This document shows, piece by piece, positions 13,101 to 21,825 of a stretch of 64,000 nucleotides of DNA. How positions within the stretch are numbered: the first letter of the stretch is position 1; each line of letters begins with the position of its first letter. Where the stretch lies: NCBI GenBank assembly GCA_033439255.1, contig CM065880.1, forward strand, positions 3,596,001 through 3,660,000. Direction: 5' to 3'. Both the position numbers and the translations under genes were made by a program. Source of the stretch: Hericium rajendrae. Lineage: Eukaryota > Basidiomycota > Agaricomycetes > Russulales > Hericiaceae. Under the pieces are notes generated by a model that was not told the DNA's origin, ran no database searches, and saw only the letters and a list, made by a program, of their open reading frames with translations.

Positions 13101-13540
13101 TGTCCACGTCTGCGATCGCCCGATCAAGCGCCATCTCTGTCCTCCGCGAACTTGTCGTCCTCGCAGGATTCACAGTTCGTTCGAGCTGATCTGGACGGTA
13201 CGCTGCTGGTGAGTTGTGCTTCTCGAGGACCGTGAAGACATTACTCACCTCCGTGCGATCCAGGCGTTCTGCCCGCGCTTGCGTTCCCATTCGCCGATGC
13301 ACTACCGCTTCCCCATCAGCACCACCTTCCTCACGCATCCCGGTTTCAGTTTTCGGTACCTCCCGCCCTCCCGCAGCCCACCTTCCAAGTCTCGCCGGAC
13401 GTGCGCCAAGGGCGTCATCATCAACCCGAGGCGTCGCGGGCGATCGTCCTCCGCGTATGCATCGCTCCGGCCCACTTCCGTCCTGCACACATCTACGCCC
13501 CCACCAGAGTCCCCGCCGTTCAGCCGATCGCCGCCGCCTT
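10101..13540. repeat. Degenerate repeat field with intron-like segments
   Basis: A 3.4-kb stretch without a supportable gene. It holds many short segments that begin with GTGAGT or GTAAGT and 30-55 nt later carry ACTCACC or CTTACC, often followed by a CAG (for example at about 11641, 12373, 12746, 13012 and 13211). Each can be read as an intron on the plus strand and as a donor on the minus strand. Frames between them do not join into one protein. It looks like decayed, duplicated exon-intron DNA. Confidence 0.45.
10674..11460. repeat. Imperfect tandem repeat, period about 260 bp, three units
   Basis: Unit starts at GTGAGT are 10674, 10937 and 11195 (spacings 263 and 258). Each unit opens with an intron-like GTGAGT...TTAGCC/ATAGCC...AACTCACCAG block of about 48 nt. 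It continues with a region containing GAGATCGAG/GAGATTCAGAGG/CAGGTCCAAAGG and GAGCGGCC-type words. Identity is highest in the first 50 bases and decays after. Confidence 0.6.
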
Positions 13541-13549
13541 GACTTGCAC

Positions 13550-13733
13550 ATGCGCGGTCTTCCTTGCGTCCATGCCTTTTGGAGCACCATGGTCCCAGCT
13601 GGCCTCGTCTTCATCCTCTGTATCTTCTCACTTCCCGTCCCCGCGCGCCTCACCAAACTGCTAAGCCATCTCTGGAAGCCGCTACGTACCTTCTTAACTG
13701 TCGAGGAGGCAGAGGCACTCAAAACCCATGCGG
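13550..13733 (+). pseudogene. ABCC-type ABC transporter, N-terminal TMD0 fragment (left of insertion)
   Basis: Reads in one frame up to the gypsy element: hydrophobic segment STMVPAGLVFILCIFSLPVP followed by LRTFLTVEEAEALKTH, typical of the TMD0 region of fungal ABCC (multidrug-resistance-associated) transporters. The reading frame resumes exactly after the 3' LTR at 25889, where the 4-bp target duplication GCGG is repeated. The upstream exons are not clear in the degenerate DNA to the left. The fragment alone could not form a transporter. Confidence 0.7.
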
Positions 13734-14753
13734 TGATGCGCCCTTTAGCACGCCTTGCAACGGCATTGCCCACTCCCCGCCTCCTCGCCCGTCCCGCTTC
13801 ACTTCACCTCAGCTGCACCAAGTCCGCCCACCGCGACGTCGCTCCCCGCACAGGACAAGCGCCCCCACGGGTTCGGGACCAACTGGGTCGGACTAAAGCT
13901 GGTGTCCCGTGGTCCGATGCACCGAACGGGCCGGAGATCAACCGGCCGGACGAGTCAGCGGCACAGGAACAGAAGCGCGCCCAGCGAACCAGCCGGCTCA
14001 ATCAACGCGCCCTCGAACGCCCACACGCCCCCGGATCACGAGCGGTGCCCGCGACAGTGCGCTACTGATGTCATCCCAGCCATTCCAGCTCGACGCGCCC
14101 GCCGTTCCCGACGCACGCCCCGGGCGACGTTGTAAGGCGGCACCTTTGATTCGTCCGTACCACGCGCACGCCCTCTGCCCTGCACGGGCCGAGCCGCAAT
14201 GACTCCACTCGCCAAGGGACCCGGAGCAGGCAGGATCAGGAAGGAATTGGAGATTGGGTCGGTCAGCGGGAGGTTGTCGTAGGAAGTAGCGCCGGGCCGC
14301 CTGAGGCGGCCTTGCCCATTTGTACCGTAGCTATTGACTTAGAGAATGAGAATGGAATCTGCCTTTTTCCCCTCAGAGCTCAGATCTCACAAAGCCCGCC
14401 ATTTGACGTTCTCACCCCAGCCTCTAAGCCCGTCTCAGACGTAGCTCTTCTCACTTTCTCGTGTCGCTCATCGTATTCGTCGTATTCGTCGCCGCGCCGT
14501 TATCTACAAGCCATATCACCTAAGACCCGTGAGTCTTGTCGTATCGTCATCGTCCCTAGCAGAGCCACGTCGGAAGTCGCCCGCGCGCAGCAAGCTCGCC
14601 TCCCGCGGCCTTGCTCCCCTACCCGTAGTACGATCACCCGTCAGCTACATGTCTCGGCGCTCCCCTCTTGAGATACTTGGTCCCCTCGCACCCCCCGGTA
14701 CTCTGTTGGTTTTGGTTTTGGCTGCCGCCTCCATTCCCAGGGTCCACACATCA
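13734..14753 (+). repeat. 5' LTR of gypsy element
   Basis: Starts TGATGCGCCC and ends CCACACATCA. Same length (1020 bp) as the 3' LTR with a few percent divergence. It contains a long GC-rich front half and a T/C-rich second half with repeated TCGTATTCG. Confidence 0.95.
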
Positions 14754-14756
14754 TTT

Positions 14757-14774
14757 TGGAGCCCACCACGAGGG
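14757..14774 (+). other. Primer-binding site of gypsy element
   Basis: TGGAGCCCACCACGAGGG begins three bases after the 5' LTR. It starts with TGG, the complement of a tRNA CCA end, as expected for a minus-strand primer site. The primer tRNA was not identified. Confidence 0.7.
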
Positions 14775-15183
14775 TTCCATACTCAAAATAGAGCCGCGTC
14801 GTACTAGGAGTAGCGCACGGTCGAATCCAGATCGTACCCTCGAACAAGAAGTCCGTGTTGCGACTCAGGACCCTCAGCAAGTTTCCCCCGACCTACCGTC
14901 ACCTTTCCCACCAGTTCCAACTCCCACTAGTCCCCTTACTCCCATCGACGAAGAGTTCGAAATTCCCGAGCTCGAGCGTTCCTTCATCGTTCCTACTCCA
15001 CCCGTATCGCCGACCCCGGCGCCGCGACCCCTTGCCGGTCCCTCTGCTACCGCGGGTCCTAGGACAACGCCGCACCAGGCGACTTTGCCTGCTACCCCCC
15101 GTCCCCCTTCTGCTACTCAACAACACAGCCCGCTAGCCCCTGCACGTTTCCCCTTCCCCAGGCCACAAAGTATCCAACCAGTC

Positions 15184-17691
15184 ATGCCGCCCCCCTCCAT
15201 GCCTATGCGCGGCGAGAGCGGTGCTCCCAAGTTCGACACCAACTCCCCCCGCGAGCTGGGCCGTTACTTCCTCGATCTCGAATTTTGCTTTCAGCGTTCC
15301 TCTGTGGTAGATGACGTGGAGAAAAAGAGTCATGCGGTCCGTCTCCTCTCAGACGTTGATGCACAAGAGCTATGGCGGTCCGAGGCCAAGTACGCCACCG
15401 GCACTTGGGACGAATTCAAGAAAGCTATCCACGAACTCTACCCGGGCTCGGCTAAGGAGAATACCTTTTCGCGTCAAGATTTGGAGTCACTCGTGCACCG
15501 AACTGCCGAGTCCACCCTCAGTTCCGTCGGCGAACTTGGTGCGTTCTCGCGCGAGTTCACGGTCATCACGCGTTACCTGAAAGGCAAGAACCGCATCTCC
15601 GATATCGAGGAACAACGCTGGTTTTTGGCGGCGCTCCCCGAACGTCTTCGCCTGCGGGTAGAGGACCGCCTTGCTCTTACCAAGCCTGATCACCATCCCG
15701 ACGATCCGCACCCGATCAATGACGTCTATAGGGCCGCAGAGTGGTGCATGTATGGCACTGCCATCACCCCCGACCCGTACCTGCGTGGACCGTCGTCAAC
15801 TCAAGCCACCGTGTCATCATCAACCGCCGATGCAGGCTCGGGAACGACTATCCAGATTAAGAGTGAGCAGTTAGCGTCACTAGCCGATATCCTCTTGAGG
15901 AGCGCGCAGCAGCCGTCGCGTCAACCGATGGTCTCCGGAGGTAATCAAGGCGCACCAATGCGCAGGCGAATGGGGTCGGATCAGTGCAACTTCTGTGGGA
16001 ACGTGGGGCATTTCGTGCACGAATGCATGACAGCCCGGGAATACATGGCCGCTGGCAAGTGCAAGAAGGACGTCCAAGGCAAGATGGTCTTACCCTCTGG
16101 GGCTTGGCTCCCGCAAGGACCCCCAGGCGCGACTATGGCCGAACGGATCGACGAATACCACCGTATGAACCCCAATCAGCGAGCCACGGGTCAGCTTATG
16201 ATGGGTGTAGCCGGTACCCACCAGGCAAGTTCGCCGCGGGCGGGGCTCCCTCCCTACGGCTATCGCGTCGCGCCGGCATACGCTCAGACCACCGCGTCCC
16301 CCTATACCCAGGTCCAGGCAGGGTTGTACCAGCTCACCACAGACGCGCAGATCGAGAGCCTGGAGGGCGAGCTACGGCGGTTATACCAGTTGAAGGACGC
16401 CTCGGTCGTGCCCCCACCCAATGCCGCAGCCAGCCGTGATAGAGCTAACCGGGCATTGGAACGAGCTCGCAGGATGGAAGAGCCTGCCCGCCAACCAGCC
16501 CCTCCACGATTGCCCCGTGCGCCGCCGCGCCCGACCATCGAGGACGAACCAGAGCCGCCGCGGGCATCCCTGCCCCCTCCGCAAGCTTCACCGGCCCCAG
16601 GCCCGGAACGAGACGTCCCCCCCCACCTTCTATCTCAACCTGCGGTACGCGACGACCTCCGCGACCCCGATGGTCCCGTCCACCCCTTTGCCAGAGCCCG
16701 CAACAGTGCAAGGCCCGCGCAAGTCCCAGTGATCGAAGTAGTCGAAGAGACGGGCCCAACCCGCCGTGCGCAAGACTCAGTTGGGCAAGACGTGCTGGAC
16801 CGCGTGTTCGCGCGCGCCATGTCCCTCCCTATCGAGGTCACCCAGGGCGAGCTTTGGTCCCTGGCGCCTGCACTACGTGCAAAATACAAGGAGGCAGTCT
16901 CACGGCGTCACACGCGTCCGATGGCAGGACAGAACCTGTTGGAAGTCCTTAACGAGACTGACCTGCTCTCCGAGCTGCCGGGCGAAGATGCAGTCGAGGA
17001 GCTGGCCTCGCCAGCGCGTCAAGTAGAGCTCGCTGCAGGTATCCAGTTCGCGAGCGAGCCCGCCGAAGACGACCGTGTGCAGCACCCGGCCTCGCCCCCT
17101 CATCCACGGGTATCTATCCTTTCGCACCAGTGCGCCGAGCCGCCGGACGGTGCTGTCGTCCTCCCGGATCCCTACGAGCAGTACCTCAAGCAACTCCGCC
17201 CGGACGAAAAGCCTAAGCCCCTGATCGTCTCGCGCGAGTCTGCGGCGCTGCGCTCTATTGCAGCACTCATAGATCATCAAGAACCGGTCGAGTGCATCTT
17301 GGACCCAGGTTCTCAGGTCATCTCCATGTCAGAGAGCGTTTGCTACACCTTAGGCCTGTCGTATGACCCCACGATTATCCTCACTATGCAATCCGCCAAC
17401 AGCGAACTTGATGACTCGCTGGGCCTGTGCCGAAACGTGCCTGCAGTCTTCGGCAACATTGTTCTCTACCTCCAAATACACGTCCTCCGGTCGCCCGCCT
17501 ACGATATCCTACTCGGACGCCCCTTCGATGTGCTTACCGAGTCTGTCGTGCGCAGCTACCGCAATGAAACACAGACCATCACCATCTTCGACCCAAACAC
17601 CGGCGAAGTAGCCACGATCCCCACCCACCCGCGCACTGACATTCAGTATACGCTCGCAGCAAAGGAGGATTTTCGCGCTTCGATGATTTGA
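15184..17691 (+). CDS. gag: Gag-protease polyprotein of gypsy element
   Basis: The first in-frame ATG after the primer site is 15184, giving 835 aa; the frame is open upstream to 14668 within the LTR without an ATG, so the true start could be non-AUG. Order: Pro-rich N terminus, retrotransposon Gag capsid-like domain (residues about 20-200), a CCHC zinc knuckle CNFCGNVGHFVHEC, a long Pro/Arg-rich disordered stretch, and an aspartic protease-like domain near the C terminus with LDPGSQ in place of the usual DSGAS loop and the flap-distal ILLGRPF. Gag forms the particle; the protease processes it. The stop TGA at 17689-17691 overlaps the next frame by four bases (TTGA), so the downstream pol frame would need a -1 shift or reinitiation. 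Confidence 0.88.
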   Translation: MPPPSMPMRGESGAPKFDTNSPRELGRYFLDLEFCFQRSSVVDDVEKKSHAVRLLSDVDAQELWRSEAKYATGTWDEFKKAIHELYPGSAKENTFSRQDLESLVHRTAESTLSSVGELGAFSREFTVITRYLKGKNRISDIEEQRWFLAALPERLRLRVEDRLALTKPDHHPDDPHPINDVYRAAEWCMYGTAITPDPYLRGPSSTQATVSSSTADAGSGTTIQIKSEQLASLADILLRSAQQPSRQPMVSGGNQGAPMRRRMGSDQCNFCGNVGHFVHECMTAREYMAAGKCKKDVQGKMVLPSGAWLPQGPPGATMAERIDEYHRMNPNQRATGQLMMGVAGTHQASSPRAGLPPYGYRVAPAYAQTTASPYTQVQAGLYQLTTDAQIESLEGELRRLYQLKDASVVPPPNAAASRDRANRALERARRMEEPARQPAPPRLPRAPPRPTIEDEPEPPRASLPPPQASPAPGPERDVPPHLLSQPAVRDDLRDPDGPVHPFARARNSARPAQVPVIEVVEETGPTRRAQDSVGQDVLDRVFARAMSLPIEVTQGELWSLAPALRAKYKEAVSRRHTRPMAGQNLLEVLNETDLLSELPGEDAVEELASPARQVELAAGIQFASEPAEDDRVQHPASPPHPRVSILSHQCAEPPDGAVVLPDPYEQYLKQLRPDEKPKPLIVSRESAALRSIAALIDHQEPVECILDPGSQVISMSESVCYTLGLSYDPTIILTMQSANSELDDSLGLCRNVPAVFGNIVLYLQIHVLRSPAYDILLGRPFDVLTESVVRSYRNETQTITIFDPNTGEVATIPTHPRTDIQYTLAAKEDFRASMI

Positions 17692-20132
17692 TCGAAGATC
17701 AAGGAGAGGTCACCTTCATCGTTGATTTCGACTCGGAGACGCCGCAAATCATGGCTTATGCCGCTATACCCCCAGACTGTTCCGAAAACCTAGACAAATG
17801 CCAAGATCATCTTCAATCTCTTTATCTCTATGCCTGTGATGCCTCGCTTCTCGACTCTAGTCCGGGGGGTCCTTCGCTTTCGGACGCCCCCGATAAATCT
17901 AATTTGTTGTCTGCCTTTCTCTCCGCTACAGCCTGCAAGTCCGCTTCCGCTTCCAAGCAAGGTCGCCCAAGTCCGCCGCCTCCTGGCGCGACGGATACCG
18001 GTCCTCCTGTCGCCTCTTACACTGCAAAGAAATACAAGCCAGTTGCCCAAAAAGTCTGCCCAGTATTTACGGACCTCCCCGAGCGTTTTCGGGTTCTCCG
18101 TAACATCAAAGGCGACCCTCTCCAAGACCTGCCGGAGTTATCTCCCAATCCGCCCCCGTTCGCTCCCACCGCCCGCTATACCGAAGAAAGAAAAGCGGTT
18201 ATCGATCGCGCCCATCCTGAAGGTTTCCTCTGGCCCTCCGAGCGCGACCTACTCCACCATTTCATGTGTCTCCATGATACCGCCTTCGCCTGGGACGATT
18301 CAGAGCGGGGACATTTCCGCGAAGACTTCTTCCCCTCAGTGGTTATGCCGGTGATACTGCACACCCCCTGGGTCTTGAAGAACCGTCCAATCCTGCCAGG
18401 CATCCATGACAAGGTCTGCGAGATTATCCGTACCAAAATCGCCGCCGGCGTATATGAGCCTTCGTCGTCGTCATATCGCTCACGCTGGTTCTGCGTCACC
18501 AAAAAGGATGGTACAAGCCTGCGCATTGTGCACAGTCTCGAACCACTCAACAAGGTCACCATCGCTCACTCGGGCGTCCTGCCTTTTACCGACCAGCTCG
18601 CCGAGCAGTTCGCCGGGCATGCTTGTGGCAGCATCCTCGATCTCTATGTTGGTTACGACGAGCGACTCTTGGCGGAGGAGTCCCGCGACATGACCACGTT
18701 CCAAACCCCGTTCGGGCCCAAACGACTCGTTACGCTGCCCATGGGGTGGACGAACTCCGTGCCTATCTTCCACGACGACGTTACTAAAATCCTCCAGCCA
18801 GAAATCCCAGCTGTCACCATGCCCTATATCGATGATGTCCCCATTAAAGGCCCAGCTACCCGTTACGAGCTGCCCGGCGGAAATTTTGAAACTATACCCT
18901 GGAACCCAGGTATTCATCGCTTTGTCTGGGAACACTTCCAGGGCGCGAACCGTGTCGTCCAACGCATGAAATATTGCAGTGGTACCTTCTCAGGGAAAAA
19001 GACTGTCCTTTGCGTGCCGGAAATCATCGTCGTCGGCCATAGATGCACACCGGCGGGCCGTTTGCCAGAACTCAGCAACCTCGCCAAGGTCAGCAACTGG
19101 CAACCTTGTACCGACCTCTCGGACGTTCGCGCTTTCCTCGGGACCATTGGCGTGGCCCGCATCTTCATCAAGAACTTTGCAAAACATGCTCACCATCTGG
19201 TTCAGCTTACGCGCAAGGACACCCCATTCGAGTTCGGCCCAGACCAGTTGGCTGCGCAGGAAGACCTTAAGCAAGCGCTACTCGCATCACCCGCCCTGCG
19301 CGCGATAGATTACGAGTCTCCCGCCTCAGTGATCCTGGGCATCGACACCTCCTATATTGCCATCGGTTACCTACTCTGTCAACAGGATGTGGACGACCCC
19401 AAAGTTTGCCGGTATGCCCGCTTCGGCTCTATCGCCCTGAACGACCGTGAGGCGCGCTTCTCTCAACCGAAGCTGGAATTATATGGCCTATACCGGAGCC
19501 TTCGCGCACTCAAACTCTGGCTCATTGGCGTTCGCAACCTGATTATCGAAGTCGACGCCTGTTATATATCCGGCATGCTGAATAATCCCGATCTCGCCCC
19601 TAGTGCGTCCATGAACCGGTGGATCGTCGGCATCCTCATGTTTCAATTTACCCTGGTCCACGTCCCTGGCGAGAAGCATGGGCCGGATGGCCTCTCCCGG
19701 CACTGCCCCCAGGACGATGATGCGCCCGAACCCGACGACGACTTCGACGACTGGGTCGACCGTGCTTATGGCTTTGTACACATAATAAATGTACCCCGGA
19801 TCGGCCACGACCGCCCTCAGCTGGCCCAACAGCTCATCTCGACCAATGTCGCTGCCGGCGATTTTGTCGCGCCTCCTCTGCAAGACCACTTGGCGTCCTA
19901 CGCAGACATTCCAAGGTCCGAAAAATCCCTCCTCACGGATGCCCGACTGCACGCCATCACCGACTTCCTGCTCCATCCGATCCGCCCTGACAGATTGACG
20001 GACCGGGAGTACGCTCGCTTCCTGCGTTATTGCCGCGACTTCTTCATGAAAGGTGGCTGCCTCTGGAAGCGCGACAAGACAAATGCGCAAACTAGTGCTC
20101 CCGCCGACCGGCCGCTGGGCTGCTCTCGTTGA
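17688..20132 (+). CDS. pol: Reverse transcriptase-RNase H (pol, first part)
   Basis: 814 codons beginning at the overlap with gag. The reverse transcriptase fingers and palm are visible: RSRWFCVTKKDG, LRIVHSLEPLN, FGPKRLVTLPMGWTN and the catalytic MPYIDD box at about residue 380. The usual first palm Asp is in SILDLYVGYD. It is followed by the connection and a Ty3-type RNase H starting VILGIDTSYIAIGYLL. It synthesises cDNA from element RNA in the cytoplasmic particle. The frame ends at 20132 just after FFMKGGCLWKRDK, where gypsy pol normally continues into integrase. The integrase resumes in another frame, so about 15 C-terminal residues here are out-of-frame sequence. Confidence 0.88.
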   Translation: MIEDQGEVTFIVDFDSETPQIMAYAAIPPDCSENLDKCQDHLQSLYLYACDASLLDSSPGGPSLSDAPDKSNLLSAFLSATACKSASASKQGRPSPPPPGATDTGPPVASYTAKKYKPVAQKVCPVFTDLPERFRVLRNIKGDPLQDLPELSPNPPPFAPTARYTEERKAVIDRAHPEGFLWPSERDLLHHFMCLHDTAFAWDDSERGHFREDFFPSVVMPVILHTPWVLKNRPILPGIHDKVCEIIRTKIAAGVYEPSSSSYRSRWFCVTKKDGTSLRIVHSLEPLNKVTIAHSGVLPFTDQLAEQFAGHACGSILDLYVGYDERLLAEESRDMTTFQTPFGPKRLVTLPMGWTNSVPIFHDDVTKILQPEIPAVTMPYIDDVPIKGPATRYELPGGNFETIPWNPGIHRFVWEHFQGANRVVQRMKYCSGTFSGKKTVLCVPEIIVVGHRCTPAGRLPELSNLAKVSNWQPCTDLSDVRAFLGTIGVARIFIKNFAKHAHHLVQLTRKDTPFEFGPDQLAAQEDLKQALLASPALRAIDYESPASVILGIDTSYIAIGYLLCQQDVDDPKVCRYARFGSIALNDREARFSQPKLELYGLYRSLRALKLWLIGVRNLIIEVDACYISGMLNNPDLAPSASMNRWIVGILMFQFTLVHVPGEKHGPDGLSRHCPQDDDAPEPDDDFDDWVDRAYGFVHIINVPRIGHDRPQLAQQLISTNVAAGDFVAPPLQDHLASYADIPRSEKSLLTDARLHAITDFLLHPIRPDRLTDREYARFLRYCRDFFMKGGCLWKRDKTNAQTSAPADRPLGCSR

Positions 20133-21369
20133 GACTCACGAGTCCACGGGACACCGTGGCGTCACCGCAACCGCCCTCCTGCTCGCGGTCCGTTTCTGGT
20201 GGCCTTTTATGGGCTCGGATGTCGCTTGGTTCGCCCGTTCGTGCCATATTTGCCAAGCGTTCCAGATCCGCAAAGTTCTTATCCCGCCAACGGTTGCGGT
20301 GCCCGCGCCTTTATTTGCGAAAATGTACATGGATACCATGCACCTGCCGAAATCCAACAATATGCAATACCTGGTCCAAGGGCACTGCTCTGTGTCCCAC
20401 TTTCCCGAATGGCGCATGCTGCGCAAAGAACGCAGCGAGCACATTGCTGATTGGATTTACCAAGACATCTTGTGCCGCTGGGGTATGCTCACCGAAATCG
20501 TGTCCGACAACGGCGGCCCGTTCGTTAAAGCCTTGACGCAGCTGGAAAAGAAGTACCACGTCCGGCATATCCGCATCTCGGGCTATAACTCGAGAGCCAA
20601 CGGCATCGCTGAGCGTGCACACTTTGACGTACGCCAAGCCCTGATCAAGGCCGCCGACGGCGTGGAGAAGAATTGGAGCTACTCAGCCCACTCCGTGTTC
20701 TGGTCGGAACGTATCACCATCCACCGGCGCATGGGCTGTTCCCCATACTTCGCGGTAACTGGTACGCACCCCCTGATGCCGCTCGATATCGCTGAAGCCA
20801 CCTACCTGCTACCGCCGCCCGAGGCGATCTTGTCCTCTACCGACCTGATCGCCTCCCACGCTCTTGCCCTGCAGAAGCGTCAAAAGGACCTTCAGCGACT
20901 TCACAGCCGCGTCTACGAGGCCCGCCTCCAGGCAGCACGAAAATTCGAACTGGAACATGCACGCACAATCCGCGACTTTGACTTTCGCCGCGGCAAACTG
21001 GTACTTGTCCGCAATTCCGCGTACAGCACCAGCCATTCCCGGAAGACCAAACTGCGCTACCTAGGCCCGTACCTCGTCCTCGGCCGCAACAAGGGGCATG
21101 CTTACCTCTTGTGTGAGCTCGACGGTACGTTATTCGACCGGCCCACTGCAGCCTACCGCGTTGTCCCGTATTTTGCCCGTACCATCCTCGATCACCCGCC
21201 ATTGGAGGATTTCCTCGATGTCGGCATCGAGCAGTTTGAACGTTTACTCGCCTCCACCGTCACAGACCCAGATGACGAAACCGCCGGCAGCGACCTCGGC
21301 GAATTCGACAGGTCCCGACCAAGTTCGCCCGCGGCGTCCTCTGACCACTCGACTAGCGAGGAGGACTGA
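20053..21369 (+). CDS. pol: Integrase (pol, second part, frame-shifted)
   Basis: The integrase reading frame overlaps the RT-RH frame by 80 nt; genuine homology begins about 20095 with KLVLPP. A zinc-binding HHCC module is present (HESTGHRG...CHICQ), then the core with D in YMDTMHLP, D in VSDNGGPF and E in NGIAERAH. A C-terminal GPY/F-like segment RYLGPYLVLGRNKGH follows. No chromodomain is present. It inserts element cDNA into chromosomes. Relative to the preceding frame there is a one-base shift near 20085-20100; either an inactivating indel or a programmed shift would explain it, and I favour an indel. Confidence 0.85.
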   Translation: MAASGSATRQMRKLVLPPTGRWAALVETHESTGHRGVTATALLLAVRFWWPFMGSDVAWFARSCHICQAFQIRKVLIPPTVAVPAPLFAKMYMDTMHLPKSNNMQYLVQGHCSVSHFPEWRMLRKERSEHIADWIYQDILCRWGMLTEIVSDNGGPFVKALTQLEKKYHVRHIRISGYNSRANGIAERAHFDVRQALIKAADGVEKNWSYSAHSVFWSERITIHRRMGCSPYFAVTGTHPLMPLDIAEATYLLPPPEAILSSTDLIASHALALQKRQKDLQRLHSRVYEARLQAARKFELEHARTIRDFDFRRGKLVLVRNSAYSTSHSRKTKLRYLGPYLVLGRNKGHAYLLCELDGTLFDRPTAAYRVVPYFARTILDHPPLEDFLDVGIEQFERLLASTVTDPDDETAGSDLGEFDRSRPSSPAASSDHSTSEED

Positions 21370-21385
21370 GGGCAGTCCATTTTTC

Positions 21386-21400
21386 AGTTAGGGGGAGTAG
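21386..21400 (+). other. Polypurine tract, copy 1 (internal)
   Basis: AGTTAGGGGGAGTAG lies 17 nt after the integrase stop. The same TTTTCAGTTAGGGGGAG string recurs directly before the 3' LTR. A tract immediately after pol is where the 3' LTR would start in an ordinary gypsy element. Confidence 0.65.
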
Positions 21401-21825
21401 AGGCCGTCAGTCAAGCGTGTCGACGACCTTGGACGCCCCACCAATACCCACACGCACGAAATAAATCTATTGTTACTTGCATTTCGACAAACTCACCTTG
21501 GGCGATCTTCATACCATCCACCACTCAGATTTTACCTTCACCAATCGTATAGGCCCTGACAAGATCGCCTGGGGCGACTTTGTTTCTTTCTGGTTTTCCC
21601 CTTTAGATTCACACAGGTTCAGACTTCAAGATGGGCTCCCATTCAGCAGGAGCAACGATACAGTAGGACTCGGCGTCCCGATTACGAGCGACCTATAGTA
21701 AAAAGCCGGGCCTAAGGCCCGGGCAACACAAAACGTATGCGACAACTTCCACGACGACAAAACAAGATAGCAAATTTAAAAGGGGAGGGTCTTTCCCTCC
21801 CCGCGCAAAGCGACAGCCCCGCTCG

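Noticed and set aside
13214-14068. A 284-codon frame on the plus strand
   Set aside because: It is a chimera that runs from the ABC fragment into the 5' LTR of the gypsy element; only the part 13550-13733 is genuine coding sequence.
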